In this document: piece after piece, positions 26,325-34,342 of the stretch | Numbering within the stretch: position 1 is the stretch's first letter | How the letters are laid out: each line of letters starts with the position of its first letter | Notes under the pieces: model-generated | The model's database searches: none | What the model was told of the DNA's origin: nothing | Seen by the model: only the letters and a program-made list of their open reading frames with translations | Position numbers and translations under genes: made by a program | NCBI RefSeq assembly: GCF_025822245.1 | Contig: NZ_JACKTL010000056.1 | Location: forward strand, 105,005 to 169,004 | From: Mycolicibacterium hodleri | GTDB taxonomy: Bacteria > Actinomycetota > Actinomycetes > Mycobacteriales > Mycobacteriaceae | Reading direction: 5' to 3' | Length of the DNA: 64,000 nt

Positions 26325-26803
26325 GGCTTCGTGCGCAGGTCCCGCAGCACGAGCGCGGTCGAGAGGGCCGCGGCGGCCGCCTGGGCGCCCTTGTCCTCTG
26401 CGGAGCCGGGCAACCCGGCCCGGTCGAGGGCCTGCTTCTCGTCGTTGGTGGTCAGCACGCCGTTGGCGACGGGCGTGCCCTCGTCGAGCGAGACCCGCGT
26501 CAATCCCGCCGTGACGGCGTCGCAGACGTAGTCGAAGTGTGGGGTCTGACCGCGGATGACGACGCCGAGCGCCACGACGGCGTCGTGCGACTTGGCCAAT
26601 TGCTGTGCCACGACCGGTATCTCGATCGCACCGAGGACGCGGACCACGTCGGGGTCGGCCACCCCGGAGGCTGCCGCGGTCCGCCGCGCACCCTCGAGCA
26701 GGGCGTCACAGATGGTGGTGTGCCAGGTGCTCGCCACGATGGCCAGCTTGAGGCCGGCGGCGTCGACCGCCGGCATGTCCGGAACGCCTGCGCCACCGCT
26801 CAC
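26321..26803 (-). CDS. ribH: 6,7-dimethyl-8-ribityllumazine synthase
   Basis: Condenses 5-amino-6-ribitylaminouracil with 3,4-dihydroxy-2-butanone-4-phosphate, the penultimate riboflavin step; the enzyme forms pentamers or icosahedra. The 160-residue product shows LKLAIVASTWHTTICDALLEGA, the GAIEIPVVAQQLAKSHDAVVA strand-helix, the catalytic-His loop VVIRGQTPHFDYVCD, and GVLTTNDEKQALDRAG. It overlaps ribBA by 4 bases and the PH-protein gene by 4 bases, so it is translationally coupled to both. Confidence 0.96.
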   Translation of the reverse strand: MSGGAGVPDMPAVDAAGLKLAIVASTWHTTICDALLEGARRTAAASGVADPDVVRVLGAIEIPVVAQQLAKSHDAVVALGVVIRGQTPHFDYVCDAVTAGLTRVSLDEGTPVANGVLTTNDEKQALDRAGLPGSAEDKGAQAAAAALSTALVLRDLRTKP

Positions 26804-28104
26804 TGCGCGGATCCCGCGTCGGTCGCCGCGGGCAGCGGATACACCGTCTCGTCGTAATCGTCGAGACCGGTGAGGTCGTGGCCCATCCGGTCGCGTTTGG
26901 TCATCAGGTATCGGATGTTCTCGGCGTTGGCGCGCACCGGCAACGGCACCCGCTCGATGATGTGCAGTCCGTACCCGTCCAGACCCACGCGCTTGGCGGG
27001 GTTGTTCGTCAACAGCCGCATCGAGCGGACCCCGAGGTCCACCAGAATTTGGGCGCCGATGCCGTAATCCCTGGCATCGGCGGGCAACCCGAGCTTGAGG
27101 TTGGCGTCGACGGTGTCCTCGCCGGCGTCCTGAAGTTGGTAGGCCTGCAGCTTGTGCAGCAGGCCGATGCCGCGGCCCTCGTGCCCACGCATGTAGAGCA
27201 CCACGCCGCGGCCCTCGCGGGCGACCATCGCCATCGCGGCGTCGAGCTGCGGACCGCAGTCGCAGCGCCGCGAACCGAAGACGTCACCGGTCAGACATTC
27301 GGAGTGCACCCGGACCAGCACGTCGTGGCCATCGTGATCGGCACCGCCGTCGGATCCGCCACCGGTGATGTCGCCGCGGACCAACGCGACGTGCTCGACG
27401 TCGTCGTAGATGCTGGTGTAGCCCACCGCGCGGAACTCGCCGTGACGGGTCGGGATGCGGGCCTCGGCGATTCGCTCGATGTGCTTCTCGTGCTTGCGCC
27501 GCCACTCGATGAGGTCGGCGATCGAGATGAGGGCGAGGTCGTGATCGTCGGCGAAGACCCGCAGCTCGTCGGTCTGGGCCATCTCGCCCTCGTCCTTCTG
27601 GCTGACGATCTCGCAGATGGCCCCCGCGGGCTGCAGACCGGCGAGCATGGCCAGGTCGACGGCCGCCTCGGTGTGGCCGGGCCGGCGCAGAACACCGCCT
27701 TCCTTGGCCCGCAGCGGCACGACGTGCCCGGGCCTGGTGAAGTCCCCGGCGGCCGCAGTCGGGTCGGCGAGCAATCGCATCGTCGTCGCCCGGTCGGAGG
27801 CCGAAATCCCGGTGCCCACGCCGTTCTTGGCGTCGACGGTCACGGTGTAGGCGGTGCCGTGCTTGTCCTGGTTGACGGCGTACATCGGGAGCAGACCGAG
27901 CCGGTCGCAGACCTCACCGGACAGCGGAACGCACAGGTAGCCGGAGGTGTACCGGACCATGAACGCCACCAGCTCGGGGGTGGCCTTCTCGGCGGCGAAG
28001 ATCAGATCGCCCTCGTTCTCGCGATCCTCGTCATCGATGACGACGACGGCCTTGCCCGCGGCGATGTCGGCTATCGCCCGCTCGACGGAATCCAGCCTCG
28101 TCAT
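26800..28104 (-). CDS. ribBA: Bifunctional 3,4-dihydroxy-2-butanone-4-phosphate synthase / GTP cyclohydrolase II
   Basis: Supplies both precursors of riboflavin: the N-terminal RibB domain converts ribulose-5-phosphate to dihydroxybutanone phosphate and the C-terminal RibA domain opens GTP. I use the ATG at 28104 (MTRLDSVERAIADIAAGKAV), which matches mycobacterial homologues; a GTG at 28113 would add three residues. The 434-residue product shows DDEDRENEGDLI, RPGHVVPL, GGVLRRPGHTEA, then VRVHSECLTGDVFGSRRCDC with the zinc Cys, LYMRGHEGRGIGL and LLTNNPAKRVGLDGYG. Full length. Two small hairpins lie in its leader; see that entry. The stop overlaps ribH. Confidence 0.96.
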   Translation of the reverse strand: MTRLDSVERAIADIAAGKAVVVIDDEDRENEGDLIFAAEKATPELVAFMVRYTSGYLCVPLSGEVCDRLGLLPMYAVNQDKHGTAYTVTVDAKNGVGTGISASDRATTMRLLADPTAAAGDFTRPGHVVPLRAKEGGVLRRPGHTEAAVDLAMLAGLQPAGAICEIVSQKDEGEMAQTDELRVFADDHDLALISIADLIEWRRKHEKHIERIAEARIPTRHGEFRAVGYTSIYDDVEHVALVRGDITGGGSDGGADHDGHDVLVRVHSECLTGDVFGSRRCDCGPQLDAAMAMVAREGRGVVLYMRGHEGRGIGLLHKLQAYQLQDAGEDTVDANLKLGLPADARDYGIGAQILVDLGVRSMRLLTNNPAKRVGLDGYGLHIIERVPLPVRANAENIRYLMTKRDRMGHDLTGLDDYDETVYPLPAATDAGSAQ

Positions 28105-28120
28105 CCTTGCCACCCTTGCC

Positions 28121-28171
28121 GTTCCGCTATCGGAACCATCGTGCGATGCGCCCTACTACGTCGTTCGACGT
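28121..28171 (-). promoter_or_regulatory. Tandem hairpins in the ribBA leader
   Basis: Two perfect inverted repeats lie upstream of ribBA: GTTCCG/CGGAAC with a 4-base spacer (28121-28136), ending 17 bases before the ATG, and ACGTCG/CGACGT with a 2-base spacer (28158-28171). In the minus-strand transcript they would form two stem-loops 21 nt apart, directly before the ribosome site. The gene upstream encodes an ANTAR protein, a family that binds paired stem-loops. The loops do not obviously fit the A1/G4 hexaloop rule of known ANTAR targets, so the role is open. Confidence 0.35.
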
Positions 28172-28288
28172 CGGTCAGTGTCCTTCAGTATGAACCAACC
28201 GGAGGCAGCACTTATTGCCCGCTCCCGCCAGGCGCTCTGAGCAGGGTGGACATTCCGCTCAGCCGGGGCGGAAAGTCGTCGCCTGCGC

Positions 28289-28645
28289 CTATCGCGGCGG
28301 CCGCCCGAGTTCCTTCACGGGGACGCCGGTCTTGCTTTCCCCGTCGAGCTGCCGGACGGCGCTGTGCTTGATTCGCTGGCTCGCCGCGGCGATGAGGCCC
28401 CCGAGGGCGAGCTGACGCACCGGTCCCTTGGTGCGCGCCAGTTCGACGAGATCCTTCATCACCTGTTCGGCGACCAGGTTCAGCTTGACGTTGTTGTCCT
28501 GGGACTGCTTGCGGAGGACGTCGAACGCTTCGTCGGAGTCGACCCCGTAGACGAGCATCAGCATGCCCTTGGCCTGCTCGATGACGGCGCGACGCTCGGT
28601 GATGGCTCGAAGGGCCTCGGTGATCCGCTGCTCGGGGTCCTGCAT
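28289..28645 (-). CDS. Stand-alone ANTAR-domain protein (RNA-binding antiterminator type)
   Basis: ANTAR domains bind paired RNA hairpins and control transcription antitermination. I chose the ATG at 28645 (MQDPEQRITEALRAITERRA), preceded by GGAG at 6-9 bases; GTG at 28660 is a near alternative. The 118-residue product is almost only the ANTAR domain: RAVIEQAKGMLMLVYGVDSD, EAFDVLRKQSQDNNVKLNLV, AEQVMKDLVELA, then a basic tail. The start of the domain carries the conserved IEQAKGMLM. No receiver, GAF or PAS sensor is fused, so input would come from another protein or none. It lies between ribE and ribBA on the same strand. Confidence 0.85.
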   Translation of the reverse strand: MQDPEQRITEALRAITERRAVIEQAKGMLMLVYGVDSDEAFDVLRKQSQDNNVKLNLVAEQVMKDLVELARTKGPVRQLALGGLIAAASQRIKHSAVRQLDGESKTGVPVKELGRPPR

Positions 28646-28798
28646 CTCCACTCCGGTCACGAGGCGTCGTTCGGCTGCCAGTGCAGCGGACGGTTGGCGG
28701 TGTTCACCCGATATTCGACGCGCGCACGCCCAAGGATGGATTTTACTGAACCATTCGTTCGACATCTCGCATTCGGGCATCGCGTTCGCGGCCGGGGT

Positions 28799-29407
28799 TT
28801 AGCCGCCGGCGTGATCGCGGTGAGACAAGAGCCGCTCGACGTACTTCGCGATCACGTCGACCTCGAGGTTGACCGCGGTGCCGACCTCGGCGCGCCCGAG
28901 CGTCGTCAACTGCAGAGTGGTCGGAATCAGCGACACCTCGAACCAGTCCGGTCCGATCGCGGACACCGTCAGGGAGATGCCGTCGACGGTGATGGAGCCC
29001 TTCTCCACGACGTACCGCGAGACCGTGTCGGGCAGTGAGATGCGCACCACCTCCCAGTGCTCGGACGGCGTCCTGGTGAGCACCCGGCCGGTGCCGTCGA
29101 CGTGCCCCTGCACGATGTGGCCACCGAGTCGGCTGTTCACCGCCGCGGCGCGCTCCAGGTTGACCTGGCTGCCCACCCCGACGCCCTGCAGGCTGGAGCG
29201 GTTCAGCGTCTCGGCCATCACGTCGGCCGTGAACGCCCCGTCGGGCAACAGGTCGACGACGGTGAGACAGACGCCGTTGACGGCGATCGAGTCGCCGTGC
29301 CCGGCGTCGGTGGTGACGAGCGGGCCGCGGATGACGAATCGGGCCGCGTCGGCGAGGTCTTCCTTGCCGACGACCTCGCCCAACTCTTCGACGATGCCGG
29401 TGAACAT
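28799..29407 (-). CDS. ribE: Riboflavin synthase alpha chain
   Basis: Dismutates two lumazine molecules to riboflavin and the RibH substrate. The 202-residue product starts MFTGIVEELGEV, the invariant family start, and has two similar lumazine-binding barrels: GDSIAVNGVCLTVVDL with FTADVMAETLNRSSL in the first half, and KGSITVDGISLTVSAI with FEVSLIPTTLQLTTLG in the second. LGGHIVQGHVDGTG links them. Known as ribC in M. tuberculosis (Rv1412). It is the first gene of ribE-ANTAR-ribBA-ribH; a 153-base gap separates it from the ANTAR gene. Confidence 0.96.
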   Translation of the reverse strand: MFTGIVEELGEVVGKEDLADAARFVIRGPLVTTDAGHGDSIAVNGVCLTVVDLLPDGAFTADVMAETLNRSSLQGVGVGSQVNLERAAAVNSRLGGHIVQGHVDGTGRVLTRTPSEHWEVVRISLPDTVSRYVVEKGSITVDGISLTVSAIGPDWFEVSLIPTTLQLTTLGRAEVGTAVNLEVDVIAKYVERLLSHRDHAGG

Positions 29408-29428
29408 TCGTCCAAGGCTAGTCGGGTG

Positions 29429-29917
29429 TCAGAGCCGCTTCTCCCCGAAGTACGTCGCCACCGGGTTGTCGTTGAAGTTGGCAATCGCGCGATAGCCCTC
29501 GCGCTCGTAGAGCCGTTGGGCGTGAGTTTGCCGTGGGCCGGTGTCCAGCCGGGCGATCGTGTAGCCGATGGCGCGGGCCGCATCCTCCAAGGCGTGCAAC
29601 AACTCTCGGGCGACGCCCTGTCCCCTGGCCTCGGGGACGACGTACATCCGTTTGATCTCGCAGGCCCCGTCCGGCAACCGTTTGAGACCACCGCCGCACA
29701 CCGCGGCGTCGTCCCGGTAGCCGACCAGGAACACCCCACCGGGCGGTCCCAGCTCCGCGGGGCCGGCCTTGGGCATGTCGGGTGAGTCGAGGTCGAGACC
29801 ACCCGATCCGCCGACGTCCCAATAGAGCTCGCGCATCTCCGCCAGCATCGCCGCGACCAGTGCGGCGGCGTCGCCGACGTCGGAGGGGACGGGGCGAAAG
29901 ACCAGCTCAGTAGGCAC
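29429..29917 (-). CDS. GNAT-family N-acetyltransferase
   Basis: GNAT fold protein with the acetyl-CoA loop EARGQGVARELL and motif IKRMYVVPEARGQG, followed by LDTGPRQTHAQRLYEREGYR. The start is uncertain: GTG at 29917 gives 162 residues beginning VPTELVFRPV, where the domain begins; GTG/ATG-type starts up to 29965 are also open but overlap the promoter region of divergent lprG. The C-terminus YRAIANFNDNPVATYFGEKRL is typical of small single-domain acetyltransferases. Substrate unknown. It lies 21 bases upstream of ribE on the same strand and may be cotranscribed. Confidence 0.82.
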   Translation of the reverse strand: MPTELVFRPVPSDVGDAAALVAAMLAEMRELYWDVGGSGGLDLDSPDMPKAGPAELGPPGGVFLVGYRDDAAVCGGGLKRLPDGACEIKRMYVVPEARGQGVARELLHALEDAARAIGYTIARLDTGPRQTHAQRLYEREGYRAIANFNDNPVATYFGEKRL

Positions 29918-29981
29918 GTGAACGTTTGTACCCGGTACCTCGGGCAACGGTCCACCCGGCCGCACCCACTACGATGCACTC

Positions 29982-30680
29982 ATGCAGACGCGCCCTCGCA
30001 TTGCCGTCCTCGTGTCCATCTTCGCTGCAATCCTGCTCATCGCGGGTTGTGGCTCGTCGTCGGAGAAGTCAAACGCACCGCTGCCCGACGCGGCGTCGCT
30101 GCTCAAGGAATCCAACGCCACCACCAGCGCGCAGAAGAGCGTGCACCTGGCCCTGACGGTGACCGGCAAGATCAAGGAGCTGCCGATCGAGACCCTCACC
30201 GGCGACCTCACCAACGTGCCCGTGGTCGCGGCCCAGGGCAAGGCCAGCATCATCGCGTTCGGCCAGACCTTCAAGGACGTCGACTTCGTGGTCGCCGACG
30301 GCGACCTGTACGGCGCTCTCACGCCCGGCAGCTTCACCAACTTCGGCCCCGCGGCGGAGATCTACGACGTGTCGAAGATCCTCAACCCGAAGGTCGGCCT
30401 GGCCAACGTGCTCGCCAACTTCACCGATCCGAAGGCCGAGGGCCGCGAGACGATCAACGGCGTGAACACGGTCAAGGTCACCGGCAAGGTCAACGCCGCG
30501 GCCGTCAACGGGCTCGCCAACCTCGGTGCCTCCGGCGACGTTCCGGCCACCGCGTGGATCACCGAGGACGGCGACCACGCGCTGATCCAGGCCAAGCTCG
30601 ACCCCAGTGAGGGCAACAGCGTCCAGATGACGTTGAGCGACTGGGGCAAGACCGTCACCGTCACCAAGCCCGCCGCGTAA
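29982..30680 (+). CDS. lprG: Lipoprotein LprG
   Basis: LprG binds triacylated lipids and glycolipids such as lipomannan-type molecules and hands them across the envelope together with the P55 transporter. The 232-residue product has a signal peptide with lipobox LIAGC (Cys23 acylated), a Ser-rich tether, then the LppX/LprG fold: DAASLLKESNATTSAQKSVH, LTVTGKIKELP, TGDLTNVPVVAAQG, VVADGDLYGALTPG and VTGKVNAAAVNGLANLG. The stop TAA shares its last base with the P55 ATG (TAATG). The lprG-P55 order is conserved in mycobacteria and is a virulence operon in M. tuberculosis. Confidence 0.97.
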   Translation: MQTRPRIAVLVSIFAAILLIAGCGSSSEKSNAPLPDAASLLKESNATTSAQKSVHLALTVTGKIKELPIETLTGDLTNVPVVAAQGKASIIAFGQTFKDVDFVVADGDLYGALTPGSFTNFGPAAEIYDVSKILNPKVGLANVLANFTDPKAEGRETINGVNTVKVTGKVNAAAVNGLANLGASGDVPATAWITEDGDHALIQAKLDPSEGNSVQMTLSDWGKTVTVTKPAA

Positions 30681-32248
30681 TGCCTCGCGTGACGTCCAAG
30701 GCCGACGGCACCGCCCAGCCGAAGGCGACCAACCGGCGGATTGCGATCAGTGCGGGTGGACTCGCGGTCCTCCTCGGCGCCCTCGACACCTACGTCGTGA
30801 TCACCGTCATCAACGACATCATGCGAGACATCGGGATCTCGCTGAACCAGATTCAGCGCGTCACCCCGATCATCACCATGTACCTCCTCGGGTACATCGC
30901 CGCGATGCCGCTGCTGGGACGGGCCTCGGACCGCTTCGGCCGCAAGCTGGTGCTGCAGGTCAGCCTGGCGGGCTTCGCCGTCGGGTCCGTGGTGACCGCG
31001 CTGTCGGACGACCTGTTCACCATCGTCATCGGCCGATTCCTGCAGGGCACGGCCAGCGGCGCGCTGTTGCCGGTGACCCTGGCCCTGGCGGCCGACCTGT
31101 GGGCCGCGAAGAGCCGGGCCTCCGTGCTCGGCGGCATCGGCGCGGCACAGGAGCTGGGCGCCGTCCTGGGTCCGCTGTACGGCGTCGCGGTGGTCTGGGC
31201 GTTGAGCTCGTGGCGTGACGTGTTCTGGATCAACGTGCCGCTCGCGATCATCGCCATGGTGATGATCCACTTCAGCCTGCCGTCGCGAGACCCGGACGAG
31301 CCGCGGGAGAAGGTCGACGTCGTCGGCGGTGTGCTGCTGGCCGTCGCGCTGGGTTTGATGGTCTTCGGCATGTACAACCCGTCGCCCGACGGCAAGCAGG
31401 TGTTCCCCAGCTGGGGGCTGCCCGTGCTCGGCGTGGCGTTGGTGGCGGCGATCGCCTTCTTCGTGTGGGAGAAGTTCGCCAAGACCCGGCTCATCGATCC
31501 GACCGGGGTGAAGTTCCGGCCGTTCCTCGCCGCCCTCGGTGCGTCGCTCTGTACCGGCGCGGCCCTGATGGTCACGCTGGTCAACGTCGAACTGTTCGGC
31601 CAGGGCGTGCTCGGCAAGGAGCAGAACGAGACCGTGCTCCTGCTGCTGTGGTTCCTGGGGGCGCTGCCCGTCGGCGCGGTCCTCGGCGGCTTCATCGCCA
31701 CCCGCATCGGCGACCGCATCGTCGCGTTCGTCGGACTGGTGATCGCGGCGTTCGGCTACTGGCTGGTGTCGCACTGGAACGTCGACGTGCTCTCGGCGCA
31801 CCACGACCTGGTGCTGTTCACGCTGCCCACGTTCGACACCGACCTGATCCTCGCCGGCCTGGGCCTCGGCCTGGTGATCGGACCGTTGACGTCGGCGACG
31901 CTGCGCACCGTGCCCGGCTCCCAGCACGGCATCGCGTCCGCCGCCGTGGTCGTGTCCCGGATGATCGGCATGCTCATCGGGCTGGCGTCCCTCAGCGCGT
32001 GGGGGCTGTACAAGTTCAACCAGTACCTCGCCGAGATGCCGAAGCCCAAGGGCAAGAACCTGTTGGAGATCGGCGCGCAGCTGGCCGCCAACGTGCGAAC
32101 CGCCTACACGATGCAGTACGGGCAGATCTTCTTCATCACGATGGTCGTCTGCGGAGTAGGCGCGCTGCTCGGCTTGCTGATCGCCGGCAAGCACGAGCAC
32201 GCCGAGGAACTGGACGCGACGACCGTGCCGGTCGGCGCAGAGCGCTAG
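30680..32248 (+). CDS. P55-type MFS transporter (LprG partner)
   Basis: Major facilitator superfamily protein of the 14-helix drug/H+ antiporter type. With LprG it moves triacylglyceride or glycolipid cargo to the outer envelope and affects drug tolerance in mycobacteria. The 522-residue product begins with a basic cytosolic end and helix 1 ISAGGLAVLLGALDTYVVIT (motif D1-like), then loop 2-3 motif A as LLGRASDRFGRKLVLQ, motif C-like GAAQELGAVLGPLYGVAVVW in helix 5, and further helices to about residue 500. No broken segment. The start codon overlaps the lprG stop, so they are translationally coupled. Rv1410c homologue. Confidence 0.95.
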   Translation: MPRVTSKADGTAQPKATNRRIAISAGGLAVLLGALDTYVVITVINDIMRDIGISLNQIQRVTPIITMYLLGYIAAMPLLGRASDRFGRKLVLQVSLAGFAVGSVVTALSDDLFTIVIGRFLQGTASGALLPVTLALAADLWAAKSRASVLGGIGAAQELGAVLGPLYGVAVVWALSSWRDVFWINVPLAIIAMVMIHFSLPSRDPDEPREKVDVVGGVLLAVALGLMVFGMYNPSPDGKQVFPSWGLPVLGVALVAAIAFFVWEKFAKTRLIDPTGVKFRPFLAALGASLCTGAALMVTLVNVELFGQGVLGKEQNETVLLLLWFLGALPVGAVLGGFIATRIGDRIVAFVGLVIAAFGYWLVSHWNVDVLSAHHDLVLFTLPTFDTDLILAGLGLGLVIGPLTSATLRTVPGSQHGIASAAVVVSRMIGMLIGLASLSAWGLYKFNQYLAEMPKPKGKNLLEIGAQLAANVRTAYTMQYGQIFFITMVVCGVGALLGLLIAGKHEHAEELDATTVPVGAER

Positions 32249-32249
32249 A

Positions 32250-32405
32250 TCAGCAGCGCTCGACGCCGGGGGTGAGCAGCTTGAGTTGGGTTCTGGCTTC
32301 GGAATCCGGGGCGCTCAGCACCGCGCGCAGTGGGCGGAACACCACGTCGACGATGGAGTTCTGATCGGCGGGGCGAAAGCTGAGCCAGTCCTGCAGTGCA
32401 GTCAT
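32250..32405 (-). CDS. Small 51-residue protein downstream of P55
   Basis: A 51-codon frame from the ATG at 32405 (MTALQDWLSFRPADQNSIVD, then VVFRPLRAVLSAPDSEARTQ and LKLLTPGVERC) ends two bases after the P55 stop on the opposite strand. An AAGGA motif lies about 11 bases upstream of the ATG. The composition looks protein-like, with an amphipathic helix near the middle and a C-terminal Cys. No signal peptide. I do not recognise a family. It could be a real small protein or an accidental frame; the ribosome site and the exact abutment to P55 favour a gene. Confidence 0.5.
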   Translation of the reverse strand: MTALQDWLSFRPADQNSIVDVVFRPLRAVLSAPDSEARTQLKLLTPGVERC

Positions 32406-32572
32406 TGCTCTTCGTCCTTCGTTACTGGGGTGCCCGAGTCAACGGGCAGCCTGGGCCTGTTGGCCACGACCTTGGTTCCGATTTTACGGGGACCACCGAC
32501 ACCAGCCGGGTCCACGTGGGGCGGTTGAGGTCTCGAAGAGGTAACGAGTATCCGAACAGGGGATATTCCCGC

Positions 32573-32598
32573 GTGACGCCAGTCACATTGCCGGGCAA
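32573..32598 (-). other. Two small hairpins downstream of ribD in the 211-base gap before the small gene
   Basis: The region 32406-32616 has no convincing gene. It contains GTGAC/GTCAC with a 4-base loop (32573-32586) and, two bases on, TTGCC/GGCAA with a 1-base spacer (32588-32598). They lie 19-44 bases after the ribD stop on the minus strand, so they may help end the ribD transcript. No T-run follows, so the call is weak. Confidence 0.3.
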
Positions 32599-32616
32599 GC
32601 CAATTGCAGGTCTCAC

Positions 32617-33624
32617 CTAGAGCGACGCCGGCACCAGACTCATCCGGATGTCGGGTCCGAGCCGCAGGACGCCGTCGTAGCGCCACCGTTGGGCCGCGAC
32701 CATGCTGGCGACCCCGACGTCGTCGACCGCGGTGATCGGTCCGCCGAGCAAGATCGGGGCGACGTAGGCCAGGATCCGGTCGACCACGCCCGCTCGCAGG
32801 AACGCCCCCGCGAGCGTGGGGCCGCCCTCCAGCAGCACGGCCGTCCGGTCCGACAGCGCCTGGATCACCTCGTGCGGATCGCGTGTGCGGATCAGCATCG
32901 TGTGCGAGTCGTCGTTGAGGACCTTGGCGTCCGACGAGACGTCACGCTCGCCGACCACGACGCGCAACGGTTGCCGATCTGCCAGCGACCCGTCCGGCAG
33001 CCGCGCCGTGAGCGTCGGGTCGTCGACGAGCACGGTGCCCGTGCCGACCACGATCGCGTCGGCGACCGCACGGAGCCGGTGCACGTCGGCCCGGGCGACG
33101 TCGCTGGTGATCCACTGGCTGCTGCCGTCGGCGGCGGCGCTGCGCCCGTCGACGCTCGAGGCGAACTTCCACGTCACATGGGGGCGCCCGGTGCGCTGCC
33201 GGTGCAGCCATTCGCGCAGCGCACCGCCGGCGACGTCCTCGGCGAGCAGCCCGACCTCGACCGCGATGCCGGCGTCGGCCAGGCGCTTGGCTCCCCCGGC
33301 GGCCACCGGATTCGGATCGGCGATCGCGTACACCACCGTCGCGACGCCGGCGGCGATGAGCGCGTCCACGCAGGGCGGGGTGCGGCCGTGGTGGTTGCAG
33401 GGTTCCAGGGTCACCACTGCCACGCCGCCGACCGCCCGTTCACCGGCGCGCCGCAGCGCGACGACCTCCGCGTGCGGCCCCCCGGCCGGCTGGGTGGCCC
33501 CGACCCCCGCGACGTCACCGTCGCGGTCCAGGATCACCGCACCGACCGGCGGGTTCGGGTAGGTGGTGCCCTTGACGCCGTCGGCCTGGGCGACGGCCGA
33601 CCGCATGGCGTCCTCGACGTTCAT
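32617..33624 (-). CDS. ribD: Bifunctional diaminohydroxyphosphoribosylaminopyrimidine deaminase / 5-amino-6-(5-phosphoribosylamino)uracil reductase
   Basis: Catalyses the deamination and reduction steps after GTP opening in riboflavin synthesis. The start is the ATG at 33624 (MNVEDAMRSAVAQADGVKGT), giving 335 residues. The N-terminal deaminase has the zinc motif PHAEVVAL and LEPCNHHGRTPPC; the C-terminal reductase shows VTWKFASSVDGRSAAADGSS, GTGTVLVDDPTLTARL, LLEGGPTLAGAFLRAG and ILLGGP. It lies 8 bases downstream of rpe and is the last gene of the minus-strand run from the YhhN gene. Thus riboflavin genes in this window sit in two units flanking lprG-P55. Confidence 0.95.
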   Translation of the reverse strand: MNVEDAMRSAVAQADGVKGTTYPNPPVGAVILDRDGDVAGVGATQPAGGPHAEVVALRRAGERAVGGVAVVTLEPCNHHGRTPPCVDALIAAGVATVVYAIADPNPVAAGGAKRLADAGIAVEVGLLAEDVAGGALREWLHRQRTGRPHVTWKFASSVDGRSAAADGSSQWITSDVARADVHRLRAVADAIVVGTGTVLVDDPTLTARLPDGSLADRQPLRVVVGERDVSSDAKVLNDDSHTMLIRTRDPHEVIQALSDRTAVLLEGGPTLAGAFLRAGVVDRILAYVAPILLGGPITAVDDVGVASMVAAQRWRYDGVLRLGPDIRMSLVPASL

Positions 33625-33632
33625 CGGCGCGG

Positions 33633-34310
33633 TCAGGACGACAGGTGCTTGGACGCCGCGGCGGCCTGACGGCGGAGGCTCTCCACGGCCTGCCCGGGGT
33701 CGGTGGCACCGAAGACCGCCGAGCCCGCCACGAAGCAGTCCACCCCCGCCTCGGCCGCCGCCTCGATGGTGTCGGCGTTGATGCCGCCGTCGATCTCCAC
33801 GACGATCGTCAGCTCGCCCGCGTCGACCAGGCGTCGCACCGCGGTGACCTTGGACAACACCTCGGGCATGAACTTCTGGCCGCCGAACCCCGGTTCGACC
33901 GACATGACCAGAAGGGTGTCGAACTGACGGAGGATCTCCAGGTACGGCTCGATCGGGGTACCGGGCTTGACGCTCAACCCGGCCTTGGCGCCCGCCGCCC
34001 GGATGTCGCGGGCCACGGCAACCGGGTCGTCGGTGGCCTCGGCGTGGAAGGTGACGTTGTAGGCGCCCGCCTCGGCGTACGGCGGTGCCCACCGAGCGGG
34101 GTCGTCGATCATCAGGTGGCAGTCCATCGGGATGTCCGTGGCCTTCAGCAGGCTCTCCACGACCGGCAGGCCAAGCGTCAGATTTGGCACGAAGTGGTTG
34201 TCCATCACGTCGACGTGCAGCCAGTCGGAGCCGGTCACGGCGGCGGTCTCGTCGGCGAGGCGCGCGAAGTCGGCGGCCAGAATCGACGGCGCGATCAAGG
34301 GTTGTGCCAT
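33633..34310 (-). CDS. rpe: Ribulose-phosphate 3-epimerase
   Basis: Interconverts ribulose-5-phosphate and xylulose-5-phosphate in the pentose phosphate pathway. The start is the ATG at 34310 (MAQPLIAPSILAADFARLAD). The 225-residue TIM barrel has LHVDVMDNHFVPNLTLG with the catalytic Asp and metal His, MDCHLMIDDP, VMSVEPGFGGQKFM, and VEIDGGINADTI with the second catalytic Asp. It lies between rsmB (32 bases) and ribD (8 bases) on one strand. The enzyme also supplies or drains ribulose-5-phosphate, a riboflavin precursor. Confidence 0.96.
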   Translation of the reverse strand: MAQPLIAPSILAADFARLADETAAVTGSDWLHVDVMDNHFVPNLTLGLPVVESLLKATDIPMDCHLMIDDPARWAPPYAEAGAYNVTFHAEATDDPVAVARDIRAAGAKAGLSVKPGTPIEPYLEILRQFDTLLVMSVEPGFGGQKFMPEVLSKVTAVRRLVDAGELTIVVEIDGGINADTIEAAAEAGVDCFVAGSAVFGATDPGQAVESLRRQAAAASKHLSS

Positions 34311-34342
34311 GGCGGCAAGCTTAGATTCCGGCCTGCTCGCAC

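Noticed and set aside
28105..28288. FMN riboswitch before ribBA
   Set aside because: I looked for the conserved RFN blocks and did not find them; only small hairpins are present.
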